A stretch of 64,000 nucleotides of DNA from Panopea generosa (taxonomy: Eukaryota; Mollusca; Bivalvia; Adapedonta; Hiatellidae): the NCBI GenBank assembly GCA_029582155.1, contig CM055899.1, positions 82,057,556 to 82,121,555 on the forward strand. The letters are read 5' to 3'. The position numbers and the translations under genes are program-made. Of the stretch, positions 1 through 11,660 are shown piece after piece. Position 1 is the first letter of the stretch. Every line of letters starts with the position of its first letter. The notes beneath the pieces were generated by a model. The model saw only the letters and a program-made list of their open reading frames with translations, was not told the origin of the DNA and ran no database searches.

Positions 1-625
1 CATAATTATTAAATAAAGATTTGAGGTTGATAGAAGCCTATATGTTATGCAATGGTAAGTTATTTTCATGTTGCGTGCGACCCATTAGTTAGTGCAAATA
101 GAACTGAAAAAGGTTTCCAATACAATAAATACATCAATTGATACTTAATGATGACTTAATATCGTACAGGAATTATTTTGTATGAATGACTTAATATCGT
201 ACTGTAATTGTTTTGAATTTAAATTATATGACGGTGTTTAATTGCATTACATTGCAACTATCAATCCAACCTTTTCATCACTAACTTTTTTAAGTTAACC
301 TTTTTTTCAAAGCAGGTTCAAAATGATTGATATCTTCGAAATTAGCATTTGTGAAATGTCTTAATATTTAAATATAGACTAAAGTTGATCGTGTTTAACT
401 CTTGTAAGTTAACATGGATGTCTATTGATCTGAGGTGATGTTGTTTTTCTTGTTTTTGTGATTGTGTTTGTAATTCAATGATCCTTGGAAATATTATAAA
501 TAATAAATCCAATTCTGCCATTTTATTTACTGAACGCAACTTACTGTGTTTCAATGGGACCATATTGTTTCATATATGTTGTCAGAAACATGTTACTTCA
601 TCAACATAAATTGATATGTTGCAAT

Positions 626-677
<52 letters not shown>

Positions 678-2135
678 ATTACAGAGACAGATTAGTTAAA
701 TATTTATATGTGTTTACATGACCAAACTGGTAACAATTCAAATTGTATAACAAATTGCAAAATTAATTATATCATATATAGCTTTATTGGTAATAATTAA
801 TATGGTTATATTTATGAAAGTAAAACAAGCAGCTACGTTTACACACACATACACTTAGATTAGGTAACAATGTTTAAATACATACGAATATGACTTTTTG
901 ATTACACCCATCAGATGACCAAACATAGTTACAAGTAAGAAGTACAATAGGAAATATATATACAGTATGATAACAAAATAAAGACTGATAACAGATATTT
1001 CGACACGTACAACTACATGCAATAGTTCAATAAATAAAGAAAAAAAACAAATGGACAATCCTGCGCTTGAGAAACATTATACCATACATTGACAACATAA
1101 TTATCGTTTGGCGTGACAATGCCGGTTGTTGTGTTGCAACGTTTTAGGTAAAATGTTACAAAACAATACCATGTCTGGAAACTTTCCGTCATGAGATTGC
1201 AATGTTATACCAGAAAAACCCTGGCAAAGGATTGTCAGATGAATTTAGAGAATAAAATGTCTCTCAAACAGTAAAAACGGAAGCTAAAGTCTTTAATCTG
1301 TTGAGTATAGAAGCAACGAAAAACAGCGAAATGGTATTGTGTGCATTTAGAAAACGCATTTGTTATATGAATATCGATGTTTCTCTTTATAACACAAGCA
1401 TCGCAACTTTTATGTCATGCAATATTTTCAAAACTATGGAAAAAATGTAGGAATAACTATGCAAAACTATACGTTAGTCATTCTGATGGTTTAATTCATC
1501 GAAAATAAGGACGTTTCTCTTGAAAAGGATCGATATATTTGACCATATGTCTATATATCGTTATCTTTTTCAAGAGAAGTGGATTACTAAATTTACCGAT
1601 CAGTCATCAAGTCAAGGTCATTGGGATATCAACGTCTCATATAAACAGTTTAAAACCAATTCGTGCATCATGATAATGAAACTGTCTAGAAGTAATGAGT
1701 GATATAAGACATTTGGAAACCCAACTATACTTCACTTGCGGAATCAAATGCATGAAGAACTGTGTCTTATGTTTATTTATTGTTTAATTAAAACAGTTCC
1801 TCTTTTTATATTTTATGATACAAAAGCAAACCTGAATATATCAAGCGTATTTTCACATTAGTTTGCGTTTTGTTAATTATCTTAATACACAGTATTAAAA
1901 GTTCTCTTTCAAACGGAATATTTATTTAATTTATTTTGTCAACAGATATTTTTTGTCTGTTCCTGTTTACTGTCAAGATGACTTCAATGACCGGCTGTAG
2001 CCCTAACTACCGATGAATGTCCCTGTAGACGAAATTAATTTAGTCGCAGTGCCAGGAACATTTGTTTCCAGTTTTCATGCGCAGGTGTTTTTTCTCAACT
2101 ATTTATGATCAAGTGATCAAGTTAAACCCTTATCC
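1..2135. other. gene-free AT-rich DNA
   Basis: No gene is recognised on either strand. The short open frames have AT-driven composition, no domain-like patterns and no neighbouring splice signals that form a model. The only structured element is the dinucleotide run annotated separately. Confidence 0.6.
629..676. repeat. (AG)n microsatellite
   Basis: An uninterrupted AG dinucleotide run of about 48 bases, the kind of length-variable simple repeat common in animal intergenic DNA. Confidence 0.97.
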
Positions 2136-2715
2136 TCACTTAATATCTTTAAACACTTTATGAGTGTTTATATCCGTCTGCCTCAAAGCTCTTTCCAGTT
2201 CCCTAAATGTCGCAGTTGTCTCACTGTTTTCCAGCCACTTTATCAGAATAGTGATGCCCAGATCCACTACTCTGTGAGGATGGTCCGCCTGAGCCTGTTC
2301 AAAGTCCGCTTGAGACAACCCCAACTCAAGTGTCAGCTGCAGCCATTTGCTTCCAATCCTGTTCGCTATTGTGGCTAATTCCTTTTCATTTGGGACCCTA
2401 TCCAGCGTTTGTTCAGAGAGGACTGAAGTATCTGTAATAAAGTGTTAATACAAAGTAACCATGAAGACATGAATTCAATATTTCGACAATTTAAAGTTGA
2501 ATTAAATATAAACAAGGCACCCAACATGAAGAATTCGTCTAAATGTGTATTCATCAGTACACCGCATGAAAGAATCAAGTAAATGTTTGTTGTCTCAACG
2601 GAGCCGAAGACTCACAAGTAAACTTTTGTGATCGCCATGTGACCGTCGTTTGAACCGTCTGTCCTTCTCAATTTCTTAAGAATCGACCAAATTGTTTCAT
2701 AGTTGGTATACAAAC
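2100..2715 (-). repeat. duplicated death-domain segment, copy 1
   Basis: About 600 bases here match 32935-33530 in the same orientation. The match covers the death-domain exon, the splice acceptor and roughly 270 bases of flanking DNA on its upstream side. That flank includes a recognisable stretch around 2600-2700. Similarity ends near 2710 and 33530, where the two copies continue differently. This is a dispersed segmental duplication about 30.8 kb apart, not a tandem array. Confidence 0.9.
2136..2431 (-). CDS. death-domain exon, intact copy
   Basis: The exon encodes about 97 residues forming a complete death domain, the six-helix adaptor fold used in apoptosis and innate signalling. Visible landmarks are the IGSKWLQL helix, GLSQADFEQAQADHP, then the ILIKWLEN and TFRELERALRQT helices. 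These match the usual pattern in which a tryptophan-containing helix is followed by a short charged final helix. An acceptor (ttattacag) lies just before 2431. The frame must start with the last two bases of a split codon, so an upstream exon ending in phase 1 is required. That is exactly the phase in which the COR exon at 36175 ends. The frame stops at TGA (2136-2138), but the same bases form GTGAGG, a possible splice donor. No COR exon was found between here and 32.9 kb. It is therefore either an orphan exon of a second gene copy or a remote alternative last exon of the COR gene. Confidence 0.75.
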
Positions 2716-3183
2716 TGAAAACAATGATAACAAACTATGTGTGTATTGTTATATATGATATACTTTTTTTTCTCACTTGAAAATGTTGACATGTTTTTTT
2801 GTGTGCAATTGAAGCTTTGGATTGCTTGTGAGCTCAATAACAATGACAATGTAACTGTTGGCTGTATTGAAAATAAATATTTTCATAAAAAATGTTTTTG
2901 TGATCAGGTTCAGCATCAATTTGGGGTTTAAGAATTGTCGATAATATATTCGTATGTTTGTCATCCCCATCGTCAATCTTTAAATTCAGAGAGCAAGAAT
3001 GAACAATCATTTTTCTGTATTGTACACATCTGTAATAGAGTAATAGAGCCGTGGTTTTCGTTTAATGTTACCAGTACGTATCTGAGCTTGTAAGAAATGA
3101 TATACTCTTATATAACCATTTGAGGAAAGGGGACTTGGAAAAAATCATACTTTCTCTTAAAGCAAGTTTAGATCAAGTGAATA

Positions 3184-3400
3184 ATGAACAATAGCACAGG
3201 TGTGGGGAAAGAAATATACTTAAATCAATTAAAACATTATGGCGGTAGCCTAATTTTTGAATGTGATATAAATTGTACTGATATAAATAACTTATTTTCA
3301 AAAAACGCTTTTCTCCAAAATATTTTTACTGCATGGAGGACAATATGCAAAAATAATGGAGACTGTATGTGGTGTCAATGGTTTTCCTGATGGCAGTGCA
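3184..3400 (+). pseudogene. LINE ORF2 C-terminal fragment (L1/Tx1-like)
   Basis: The frame contains STGVGKEIYLNQLKHYGG, then FECDIN, CTDINNLFSKNAFLQ and a following FTAWRTI. I recognise this as the poorly conserved region after the reverse transcriptase in L1/Tx1-type non-LTR retrotransposons. It runs 68 codons before a stop and has no reverse transcriptase core, endonuclease or 3' tail, so it is a truncated, inactive relic. The clade assignment rests on pattern memory rather than alignment. Confidence 0.6.
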
Positions 3401-3504
3401 CTTAGTAGGGTTGAAGCTCATCTGCTATCTGCTGGCCCGCTTTGTTTTCAACGACTATTCTACTAAGACTCCAGGATGTATATCCAATATGCTAAAATAA
3501 CTCA

Positions 3505-3655
3505 ACTAAGAGCCTCTTGAACAGCGTCGAAAACACAGCCGGCTCTCCATGATGTACAAGATCTGCAACATTCTTGTAGACATCAACGGAGACAAGTTCC
3601 TCCAAAGCGGCGACACGAGTACCAGAGGACAACATCGTCCTGCATTGTGACTTTG
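3505..3655 (+). pseudogene. second LINE fragment, end of ORF2
   Basis: One frame reads EQRRKHSRLSMMYKI followed by NILVDIN and DTSTRGQHRP, then a stop. This is typical of the C-terminal tail of animal non-LTR retrotransposons that precedes the final SFFPRT-type motif. That motif is missing here. The fragment is a different family from the one about 100 bases upstream. Its far end runs into the right arm of the 90-bp inverted repeat. Confidence 0.6.
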
Positions 3656-3749
3656 TCATTGTTATTGAGCTCACAAGCAATCCCAAGCTTCAATGTCACA
3701 TAAAGAACTTGTCAACATGTTCAAGTGAGAAAAACAAGTATACCATAAA

Positions 3750-4495
3750 TAGCAATTGTACACACAGTTTATTATCATTGACCATCTCAGCGATTTAATT
3801 ATCAAGCACAGAAGAATACACAGTACTGTTGTGAATAATTATAAGGATTGATTTGACGACTTCGTTACAAGTAAACCAAACATGGATACCATTATAAGGG
3901 TCATACTAATGTATTCTGGTATACAAACTATTAATACATTTACTTCATCACTCAAAAAATATTGATTAACATGAACTTACTACGCTTTTCGTTGTCATAT
4001 TGTGATGGACCTGAAACAAATTTAAAATCCATACTGGTGAAACGTTCACAATTGCAATTAAATATTTATAGTCATTCGAACACAAATATGATTTGCATAT
4101 TCTTAACGTGTTAGTTCTACTGTTAGAAATAAAAGCTTGACTTTCTTCATATAATCATATTAAAAACATTAACGATATATTCTGGCATTATTTCAACACA
4201 AATAAAGAAACAATATACCACATGAACATGTAATTTTAGATAAAATTTGTGTATTTGTATTCATCTTAATGCATCGAGACTGCAGGAGAAAACAAATTTA
4301 TTTTAAGAAATTAAGACATTTAAAATCACAGATGGTGTAGTAGTAATGTTTAAAATAAATGTTACTTTAATATGTATACAAGTATTTATTTTACAAATAT
4401 ATCAAAGTAATACTTTTTAAAATGTATAAGTGAACAGATTGCAATTGCCATCAAAACTACCTTTATCGAAGTACATGTGAAAATCCTACGATTTC
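3750..4495. other. gene-free stretch
   Basis: AT-rich DNA in which I see no coding frame, structured RNA or repeat unit worth naming. Confidence 0.5.
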
Positions 4496-4499
4496 AAAC

Positions 4500-4690
4500 G
4501 GGGCTGTACTGTAGCGGATGGTCGGGAAGATAGTGTAGTATATATAGTGTTGACCACTCATGCCGTATGCTGCGGGTTCGATTCCCAGCTTGATTCGATG
4601 CATCTTAGAGCAACACTCAGTTCTGGTTCTATCCAAGAACAGACTATAAAGCGGTTCATATAAATTCTGATTTACAAAACATCCATATTA
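4500..4690 (+). mobile_element. tRNA-derived SINE, family 1
   Basis: A polymerase III head with a B box (GGGTTCGATTC) is followed by a shared body (CAACACTCAGTTCTGGTTCTA...) ending near AAGCGGTT-TATATAA. The same head and body recur at 42950-43130, and a head-only copy lies at 63715-63790. The shared non-tRNA body identifies it as a SINE rather than a tRNA gene. Confidence 0.75.
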
Positions 4691-4694
4691 GTAC

Positions 4695-5460
4695 AGTATA
4701 ATACATGTACCAACAGTTTGTAACGGAAAACGAATAAACATGTATAACCCCGGGAATAAATGCAAGGCGGTGAACGATGTTTGTTTATAATTTACAATTT
4801 ATGTTAATCCGAGTATGTTGCATGTTCGTAGCAACAGTGCCGGCCATTTACAGTTAATAATTTAATCTGAGCTTATTTAGACTATAAATAAATGTGTCCA
4901 TTTAATATATGTTATTGTACCATTAATTTCATACAATGTATTCTGTTTGCGAGCGAAACATTCTTAAAAAAAAGTACCACGTATGACCAAATATGCTTAA
5001 ATTTAAAAGCGTATGAACATATCAGATAAAGTTCAGTATAAAACAAAATGTGAGTTTATCTAACTGAAAATCAGTGATAACTATTTTCTCAAAATATGTA
5101 TATTTCTGTGTGTACATGCATATGGGTATGTCTTGTATGTGTACATATATGTGTACTTATATGAACAGTATAATAATACCTCGGATGTTTACATTTCATG
5201 GAACTCTCCAACTAAATTTTGGAAAAGTATTAACAAATATTAATATGCATCGCTTAACAAAACATTACAGCTACTAACCACCTTATTATATATGAGCCTT
5301 AACATATTTGTAATGATGCATCTCCTCATTGTGTCATGTTTTATGGTCTGTGTGAATAAACATATTGTTATTGTTATTGTTGTTGTTGTTGTTGTTATTG
5401 TAAATGAACTCTTATGTTTATTTTTTTTTTAAACACTTTATTGTACAACTTGTATGGACA
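4695..5460. other. gene-free stretch with GTT/ATT run
   Basis: No gene is recognised. A short trinucleotide-like run (GTT and ATT mixtures) sits at about 5366-5400. The rest is ordinary AT-rich sequence. Confidence 0.5.
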
Positions 5461-5700
5461 ACTGTTAGGAATAGACTGTCGTACAAGGGATACTTTTGGA
5501 GATTTGTTATCTATCTTCGGCGAGATGTATCAACCAATCAAATCGAGTGATGACCCCGGGATAGTAATATTTAAGTGGTTTAACACAATCGGTCATTTTT
5601 TCAAACGACTGCCGAAGTGCACCTCTACTCCAATATTTAGAAGTGAGTCAGCGTCGTCTGTGATACACGTGGTAAAGGCGATAAAATAGGTATAGCCCTC
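5461..5700. other. higher-GC block, unidentified
   Basis: This block is richer in G+C than its surroundings. It is open on the plus strand as the end of a 91-codon frame (TGA-free from 5414 to the stop at 5689). It also reads as protein-like on the minus strand (for example IPGSSLDLIG) with two stops. I recognise no family. It may be a repeat relic or a lost exon; the strand is undecided. Confidence 0.3.
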
Positions 5701-5896
5701 TACAACACGTCGATTATCACGATTATCAATGTTGGATGAGACGTTCTAAATCTAAATAAGTTCATAACGTGGCCCTAGACAGGATTTTTTTTTATGTCAA
5801 CCAACGTATCAAAAACCTGCGGTGAACAATACGGCATTTTGGCCATACTCACCTTCGGAGTTCAGCGGGAATTGGAAATATCATTAATCACCATAC

Positions 5897-7010
5897 ATTA
5901 AGAATCAACGACTTAAATAATCATCGACTACAAAAATCGCCGACTTAAATAATCATATAATCATCGACTACAAGAATCAAGGACTTAAATAACCATCGAC
6001 TACAAAATTCGACGACTTAAATAATTATCGACTGCACTCATCAATGACTTAAATAATCATCGACTTCATGAATCAACGACTTAAATAATCATTGACTACA
6101 AAAATCGACAACTTAAATAAACATCAACTACAAATATTCACGACTTAACTAATCATCGACTACACGAATCAGTTACTTAAATATTCATTGACTACAAAAA
6201 TTAACGACTTAAATAATCATCGACTACAAATATCGACGACTTAAATAATCATCATCTACACGAATCAGTTACTTAAATAATCATCGACTACATAAATCAA
6301 TGACTTAAATAATCATCGTCTTCACGAATCAACGACTTAAATAATCATCGATTACAACATCGACGACTTAAATAATCATCTGCTACACGAATCAGTTACT
6401 TAAATAATGATCGATTACACAAATCAATGACTTAAATAATCATCGACTTCACGCATCAACGACTTAAATAATCATCGTCTTCAACATCGACGACTTAAAT
6501 AAACATCGACTACAACATCGACAACTTAAATAATCATTGACTACACAAATCAATGACTTAATTAATCATCGACTTCACGCATCAACGACTTAAATAATCA
6601 TCGTCTTCAACATCGACCACTTAAATAAACATCGACTACAACATCGACGACTTAAATAATCATCGACTACACGAATCAATGGCTTAAATAGTCATCGACT
6701 TCAACAGCGACGACTTAAATAATCATCGACTACAACATCGACCACTTAAATAATCATCGACTACACGAATAAATGACTTAAATAGTCATCGACTTCAACA
6801 GCGACGACTTAAATAATCATCGACTACAACATCGACGACTTAGATAATCATCGACTACAAGAATCAGTTACTTAAATAATCATCGACTTCACAAATCAAC
6901 GACTTGAATAATCATCGACTACAACATCGACGACTTAAATAATCATCGACTACACGAATCAATGTCTTAAATAATCAACGACTACAAGAATAAATGTCTA
7001 TAACAATAAT
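5897..7010. repeat. 32-bp minisatellite, about 34 copies
   Basis: A 32-bp unit built from CGACTTAAATAATCATCGAC plus a variable CTACA(N)GAATCAA half repeats in register, as seen in successive GACTTAA starts at 6014, 6046 and 6078. Copies differ by point changes and by one- to four-base indels, and the last units near 7000 decay. The array is contiguous without unique spacers, so it is not a CRISPR-type array. Confidence 0.95.
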
Positions 7011-7494
7011 GAATAACTTGAATAACCATCGAATTCAAAATAAGCGAATTTAATAATCAACGACAATAAGAAATCTACACTATTTCAAATCCACAACTAC
7101 AATATACGACGAATCAATCTAGTCGACGAATCTACGTAAGAACTTATTCAAACCAGTGTTGCAGCATCAGGAGAGCGACTCTGTCGATGCTGCCAGGTGG
7201 ATAACTAATTATATAGTGATGCTTTAAATTCCTAGAGCAAAGTTGCAAGGGTAAACACAAACTTTAAACAAAATAACAACCAATAATTAGCTTCAAATAC
7301 TGGGAAAAAGGTAAAAATTTGAACGTTATTGCTAACTATGTTTTTGTGTTTGAGGAAGTAAAGTTTAATTATCACTTAATATACTGTTGACATCTAGCTG
7401 ATTAGAAATACGTTATCAGTTTTTTAAATCTGAACAATTAAAAAATGACTAATGGCATTAGTAGGGAAAATGCACGTGAAGGCAACGGTAGGTA

Positions 7495-7900
7495 GAAACT
7501 AAGGTTACTATATTAAACTGAATATAAAGTTGAAGATTATGTTAAATATGCAATGTTTTGATCTCTTCGAAGAGCTAAATTAAAATTTCGATGCGGAGGA
7601 GCTCCAATTCGTATAGAAACTGGACGTTATGAACGATTACCCACTAAAGAGAGAAAATGTAAATACTATTGCAAATGTAGAACATTTATTACTATCCTGT
7701 CTAATATATGATGATATAAGCCAACAATGATTTGATAAAACAAGTAAGGAAAACACTGATATTAAAAGTTTAACGACAGTGTAACAAATGTAATATAATT
7801 ATGTTAATCTGTCAATACGACATAGAGATCTTACTTTTTTATATTCTGCTACTTTGCAAGGATATCCATCAATCCCATCAAATGATAAATCTTAATTATA
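7495..7900 (+). pseudogene. LINE ORF2 tail fragment
   Basis: The frame around 7555-7660 reads FRCGGAPIRIETGRYERL followed by a cysteine-rich CKYYCKC. A one-base shift then gives NVEHLLLSCLIYDDI. This is the zinc-knuckle-like end of ORF2 in L1/Tx1-related non-LTR elements, where a C-x-x-C...H...C pattern follows the GRYERLP motif. There is an in-frame stop shortly before and a frameshift inside the cysteine cluster. Decaying homology may continue to about 7900. It is a dead fragment with no upstream reverse transcriptase. Confidence 0.65.
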
Positions 7901-10900
7901 TTTCAGTATCTTAAGACAGAACTTAAATTCATTTTCTTGATATTTTAAAATGTATCTTAAATAGAAATTAGATGAATAATCCAGTTTAGTCTAATTGACT
8001 GCTGAAATTATGTTTTGATTTGAATATAATGTTATTGATTCTAGTTGTATTATTATGGAAAAAATAGCAATCAATACATCATAGCTCTGTAAAAAGCATC
8101 TCTTTTTTTTCACTATTTATGTTTGTAAATGTATTATATATTTATATGTGTAATGTGATAGAGGTTAGACTACATATATGCGTTATAGTATGTTATATTA
8201 TGCAACTATTGACCTCTGTACGCGACAGTCAGAGCCAGTGTCACAAAATGTAATTATAGCTGATATATGTCAATAAGAGGGTATGATGATGAATATGGTT
8301 TGAAATAAAAATATATTAAAATAACGTCTCCAACAGTTATGTTTGAATGCCTCTATCTAGCTAAGACTAATTTGCGACTGGAGAAAATAAATCCAAAAAC
8401 TGGCTTTACAAAATATTTAAAGCTCAAGTAGTTAGAGCTCACGTATCATAATTATAGAATCATATATATGATATATATTCTAGTAACTCCAGGCGATATC
8501 AAAGCTGGGCTAAGATATGTTTTGTTATAGCTCTTGAAATGTTTCTGTCATTTTTTCTCCTGATTGTACCGCGTGACTTTTTTTCAGAAAAGCATACTTT
8601 GTTTTACACATACTACTGCAATGACATGGTGACACGAACGTGTAATATTCACCAAATGAGACAAAATCGGATATGAACACTACACGACTACTTGCCTACG
8701 AATTATTAGCTTGGTCGGGTTTTCTGTAGTGGAATAAGCATTTTTAAATATTGATAGTGGCTTCCTATCCAGGGTCAATGACCTAGGTTAATGAACCAAA
8801 ATACCTATACAATATCTTTAAGACGTATTCATCAATGTTCAGAGAAAGCTCGGACTATCTATGAGCAAATGAATAGAAAACAACACAATGGCAATTATCC
8901 ATAAAAAAATACGACAAATATGTACAAAGACATACAAACAGTGCATACGTGTTTGGGAAGTGATATGTGCATTAAATATTGAGTTTAGCAAGATGGTCGC
9001 AATGACCATAATGTAGAATAACTTATATCATACAATTTATTGTATTATGTAACTAATTATATATCTATCTTCCATAAATGCCAATTGGGGATCTAGGTAT
9101 GCGTCGTCATACCGACAAAGACTGTCAGTACTTTACTAGTCCAATAAATGGGCTCCAATGGACCATGTTCCCTTTATTTAAACAAATTCAAAGTGAGTAT
9201 TTATTCAAAAAACATCTTTGGCAAGTAGAAATTGGACGGGCATATTCACACATTGATAAAAAAAGCATTAAATGATTCATGATTGGGATTCTTACTGACC
9301 ATCATAACCCGCCATTTGGTCAAACGATTTTTTTACAGATATGGTCTCAGTCAAGTTGTATTATTCTCCTTTTTTGTAATCTTCCTGATATAATATTGTT
9401 CAACCTGGAAGTAGAAAAAAAACAACTTCATGAATGATAATCTTATCAATATGAAACTTACAGTATAGCAGAGAACGACAATTATTGTACTAATCAGTAA
9501 CATCGCCTTGTAGTTTATCATACCAGTGTCCAATACGGTTGCATTTTTAACAAGTCTTTATATACTGACCGTAACAGCTAACCGTTCACTTTTGTTTTCC
9601 AATAACTTCGTCAAAATATGTAGAAGCGCTATTAAAAGTAATATATGCCATTAACAGACAATGTATTTTAACATAGTCTAAACAGCTTTGCTACTTTTGA
9701 GAAAATATATAAAATGGCAAGTACGTAAAATGTCTGGTGGCGAGCTAGCTGTTCGGTTCAGTACATTTGTCGTGACTATATTGTTTTTGTTGTTGTATAC
9801 GATCTGAGAAAGACAGTCAAGTAACACAGACAAGAATCGATAGCTTTATATATTGACATCTGTGTGACACTTCTGAGTGATAAGTTTCAGATAAACGTGC
9901 TTCATATGTAAATGTACGTTTTATAATATGAAGCAACTGATTCTGCAATCTGTTTATAAAAATATATGGACTATTGGCACTATTAACTCGAAACAAAAAT
10001 ACAAATAAATACTGAAATATAGGCGGAACCGTAGCATTTTATACGAAGAAATACGGATACTGCATAATCGCCCGACGGATCACGTTAACTCGGTCATTTG
10101 ATTTCAATTTTAGGATCATTTAACAAAATGGTATCAATGTGATAATTAAAACGAATGGCAATGTTACATTTATTAAATTTCAGTTTACTTCTGGTATCTG
10201 TTTTGATTGATATTTTCACGGGTGCGAGTAACCGCGAACCGGATCATCCCCTGTGATAAAGTATCACAGTAGTGTGTCAACTCTTGCTTTTCGTGATGTA
10301 TAATTCCTCTATATATGTTTTAATGTCATTTTTACATTATCTCGTTTCTATAGATACACGATTACTTCTGTTTCGGTGAGATTTTCTGGAGTTTCCACAT
10401 GGAATTGTTTATAAATACTCTTCCTTTTCCGCATCAGTTTTGTAATATATACCATATATGCTGTGGAATTCCTTCTGAACCAGCTAGGAACACGATATCA
10501 TCGTGATATAGTAAAGCTGATAGTATACAATTGTGGAATTGAACCCAAAAGTCAAAATTGTGTACATATCGACATTATCACTTCACTCATGTTTCACAAT
10601 TAAACGACTTTGTTACGTTGTCAATTATCCGTACACAGTTGATCGAACTAGTAGACTAAATAAGAAGAGTAATTAATATTAAACATGTCTTTGTCTACAA
10701 AGTGAAAAGCTTTATTGATATTGAAAACAACATAACCTATTCATTATGATAAATTATACTGTGCATGTTCCCTCCCTACTCCAACCGTTAATGGCGAGGA
10801 TAAAAACAACAGGCGTTGGGGTTTGCCTTTAACAGTCAATGACAAAAAGTCACAGCAGGGCCTACTTATCTGAGTGGTTGTTTCAGCCCACAACAGTTTG

Positions 10901-11204
10901 CTTTTTATAAACACAATTTTAGTAATTTAATCATGTAAATAGATTAGAAAAAAAATCCATCTGTATAAGTGGTAAATAAAAACTTATCACTTACCAGTCT
11001 AGTTAAACTACTTTTACAACAATAAAATGTACGAGCAAAGTCAAACACATCATACATTGAGATATTTTGTAACACATTCTGAATTGCGTATACTGTAACA
11101 TGAACATTTAGTGAACAACCGAGTTAATCATAAATTGCCATATGTGGTATATCTAATAATTTACTTGATAAAGTATTTGTTCAGTGCTTTGTGGAAACCT
11201 TTGT
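7901..11204. other. gene-free AT-rich DNA
   Basis: I see no supported gene, RNA or repeat array across about 3.3 kb. Open frames such as those near 9078-9275 and 9351-9533 look random. Confidence 0.5.
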
Positions 11205-11660
11205 GACAAAAACCTTTAGTGTAACAAAATCAATTTTGTTCATAACAGCAACCATTAGTGTAACAAAATCAATTTTGTTCATAACAGCAACCATTATTGT
11301 AACAAAATCAATTTTGTTCATAACCGCAATTATTAGTGTAACAACATCAATTTTGTTCATAACCGCAACCATTAGTGTAACAACATTAATTTTGTTCATA
11401 ACAGCAACCATAAGTGTAACAACATCAATTTTGTTCATAACAGCAACCATTAGTGTAACGAAATCAATTTTGTTCATAACCGCAACCATTAGTGTAACAA
11501 CATCAATTTTGTTCATAACGCAACCATTAGTGTAACAAAATCAATTTTGTTCATAACAGCAACCATTAGTGTAACAAAATCAGTTTTGTTCATAACCGCA
11601 ACCATTAGTGTAACAACATCAATTTTGTTCATAACCGCAACCATTAGTGAAACAAAATTA
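11205..11660. repeat. 39-bp minisatellite with internal dyad
   Basis: About eleven and a half copies of a 39-bp unit (GTAACAAAATCAATTTTGTT, then CATAACMGCAACCATTAGT) lie head to tail. Each unit contains an 8-bp dyad, AACAAAAT-CA-ATTTTGTT. Because 39 is divisible by three, open frames of about 110 codons exist on both strands as 13-residue repeats; these are by-products of the repeat rather than evidence of genes. The unit's TTAGTGTAAC piece recurs singly near 12080 and 12545. Confidence 0.95.

Larger units (their letters stand above)
2757..3746. repeat. inverted repeat of about 90 bp (arms 2757-2847 and 3656-3746)
   Basis: The two arms are reverse complements with scattered mismatches, about 0.8 kb apart. 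Each can be read as a short peptide containing VIVIELTSNPK, on the minus strand at the left arm and the plus strand at the right arm. The arms enclose LINE debris, so they probably reflect repeat insertion or local inversion. No function is assigned. Confidence 0.75.

Noticed and set aside
5897..7010. CRISPR-like array
   Set aside because: Repeats are contiguous with no unique spacers, no cas genes are present and the DNA is clearly animal; it is a minisatellite. The same applies to the arrays at 11.2, 15.8, 31.3, 39.0, 57.5 and 61.7 kb.
11181..11535. Two overlapping repeat proteins of about 110 residues on opposite strands
   Set aside because: Both are translations of the 39-bp satellite; the unit length is a multiple of three, which keeps all copies in one frame. 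No start context or homologue is seen.
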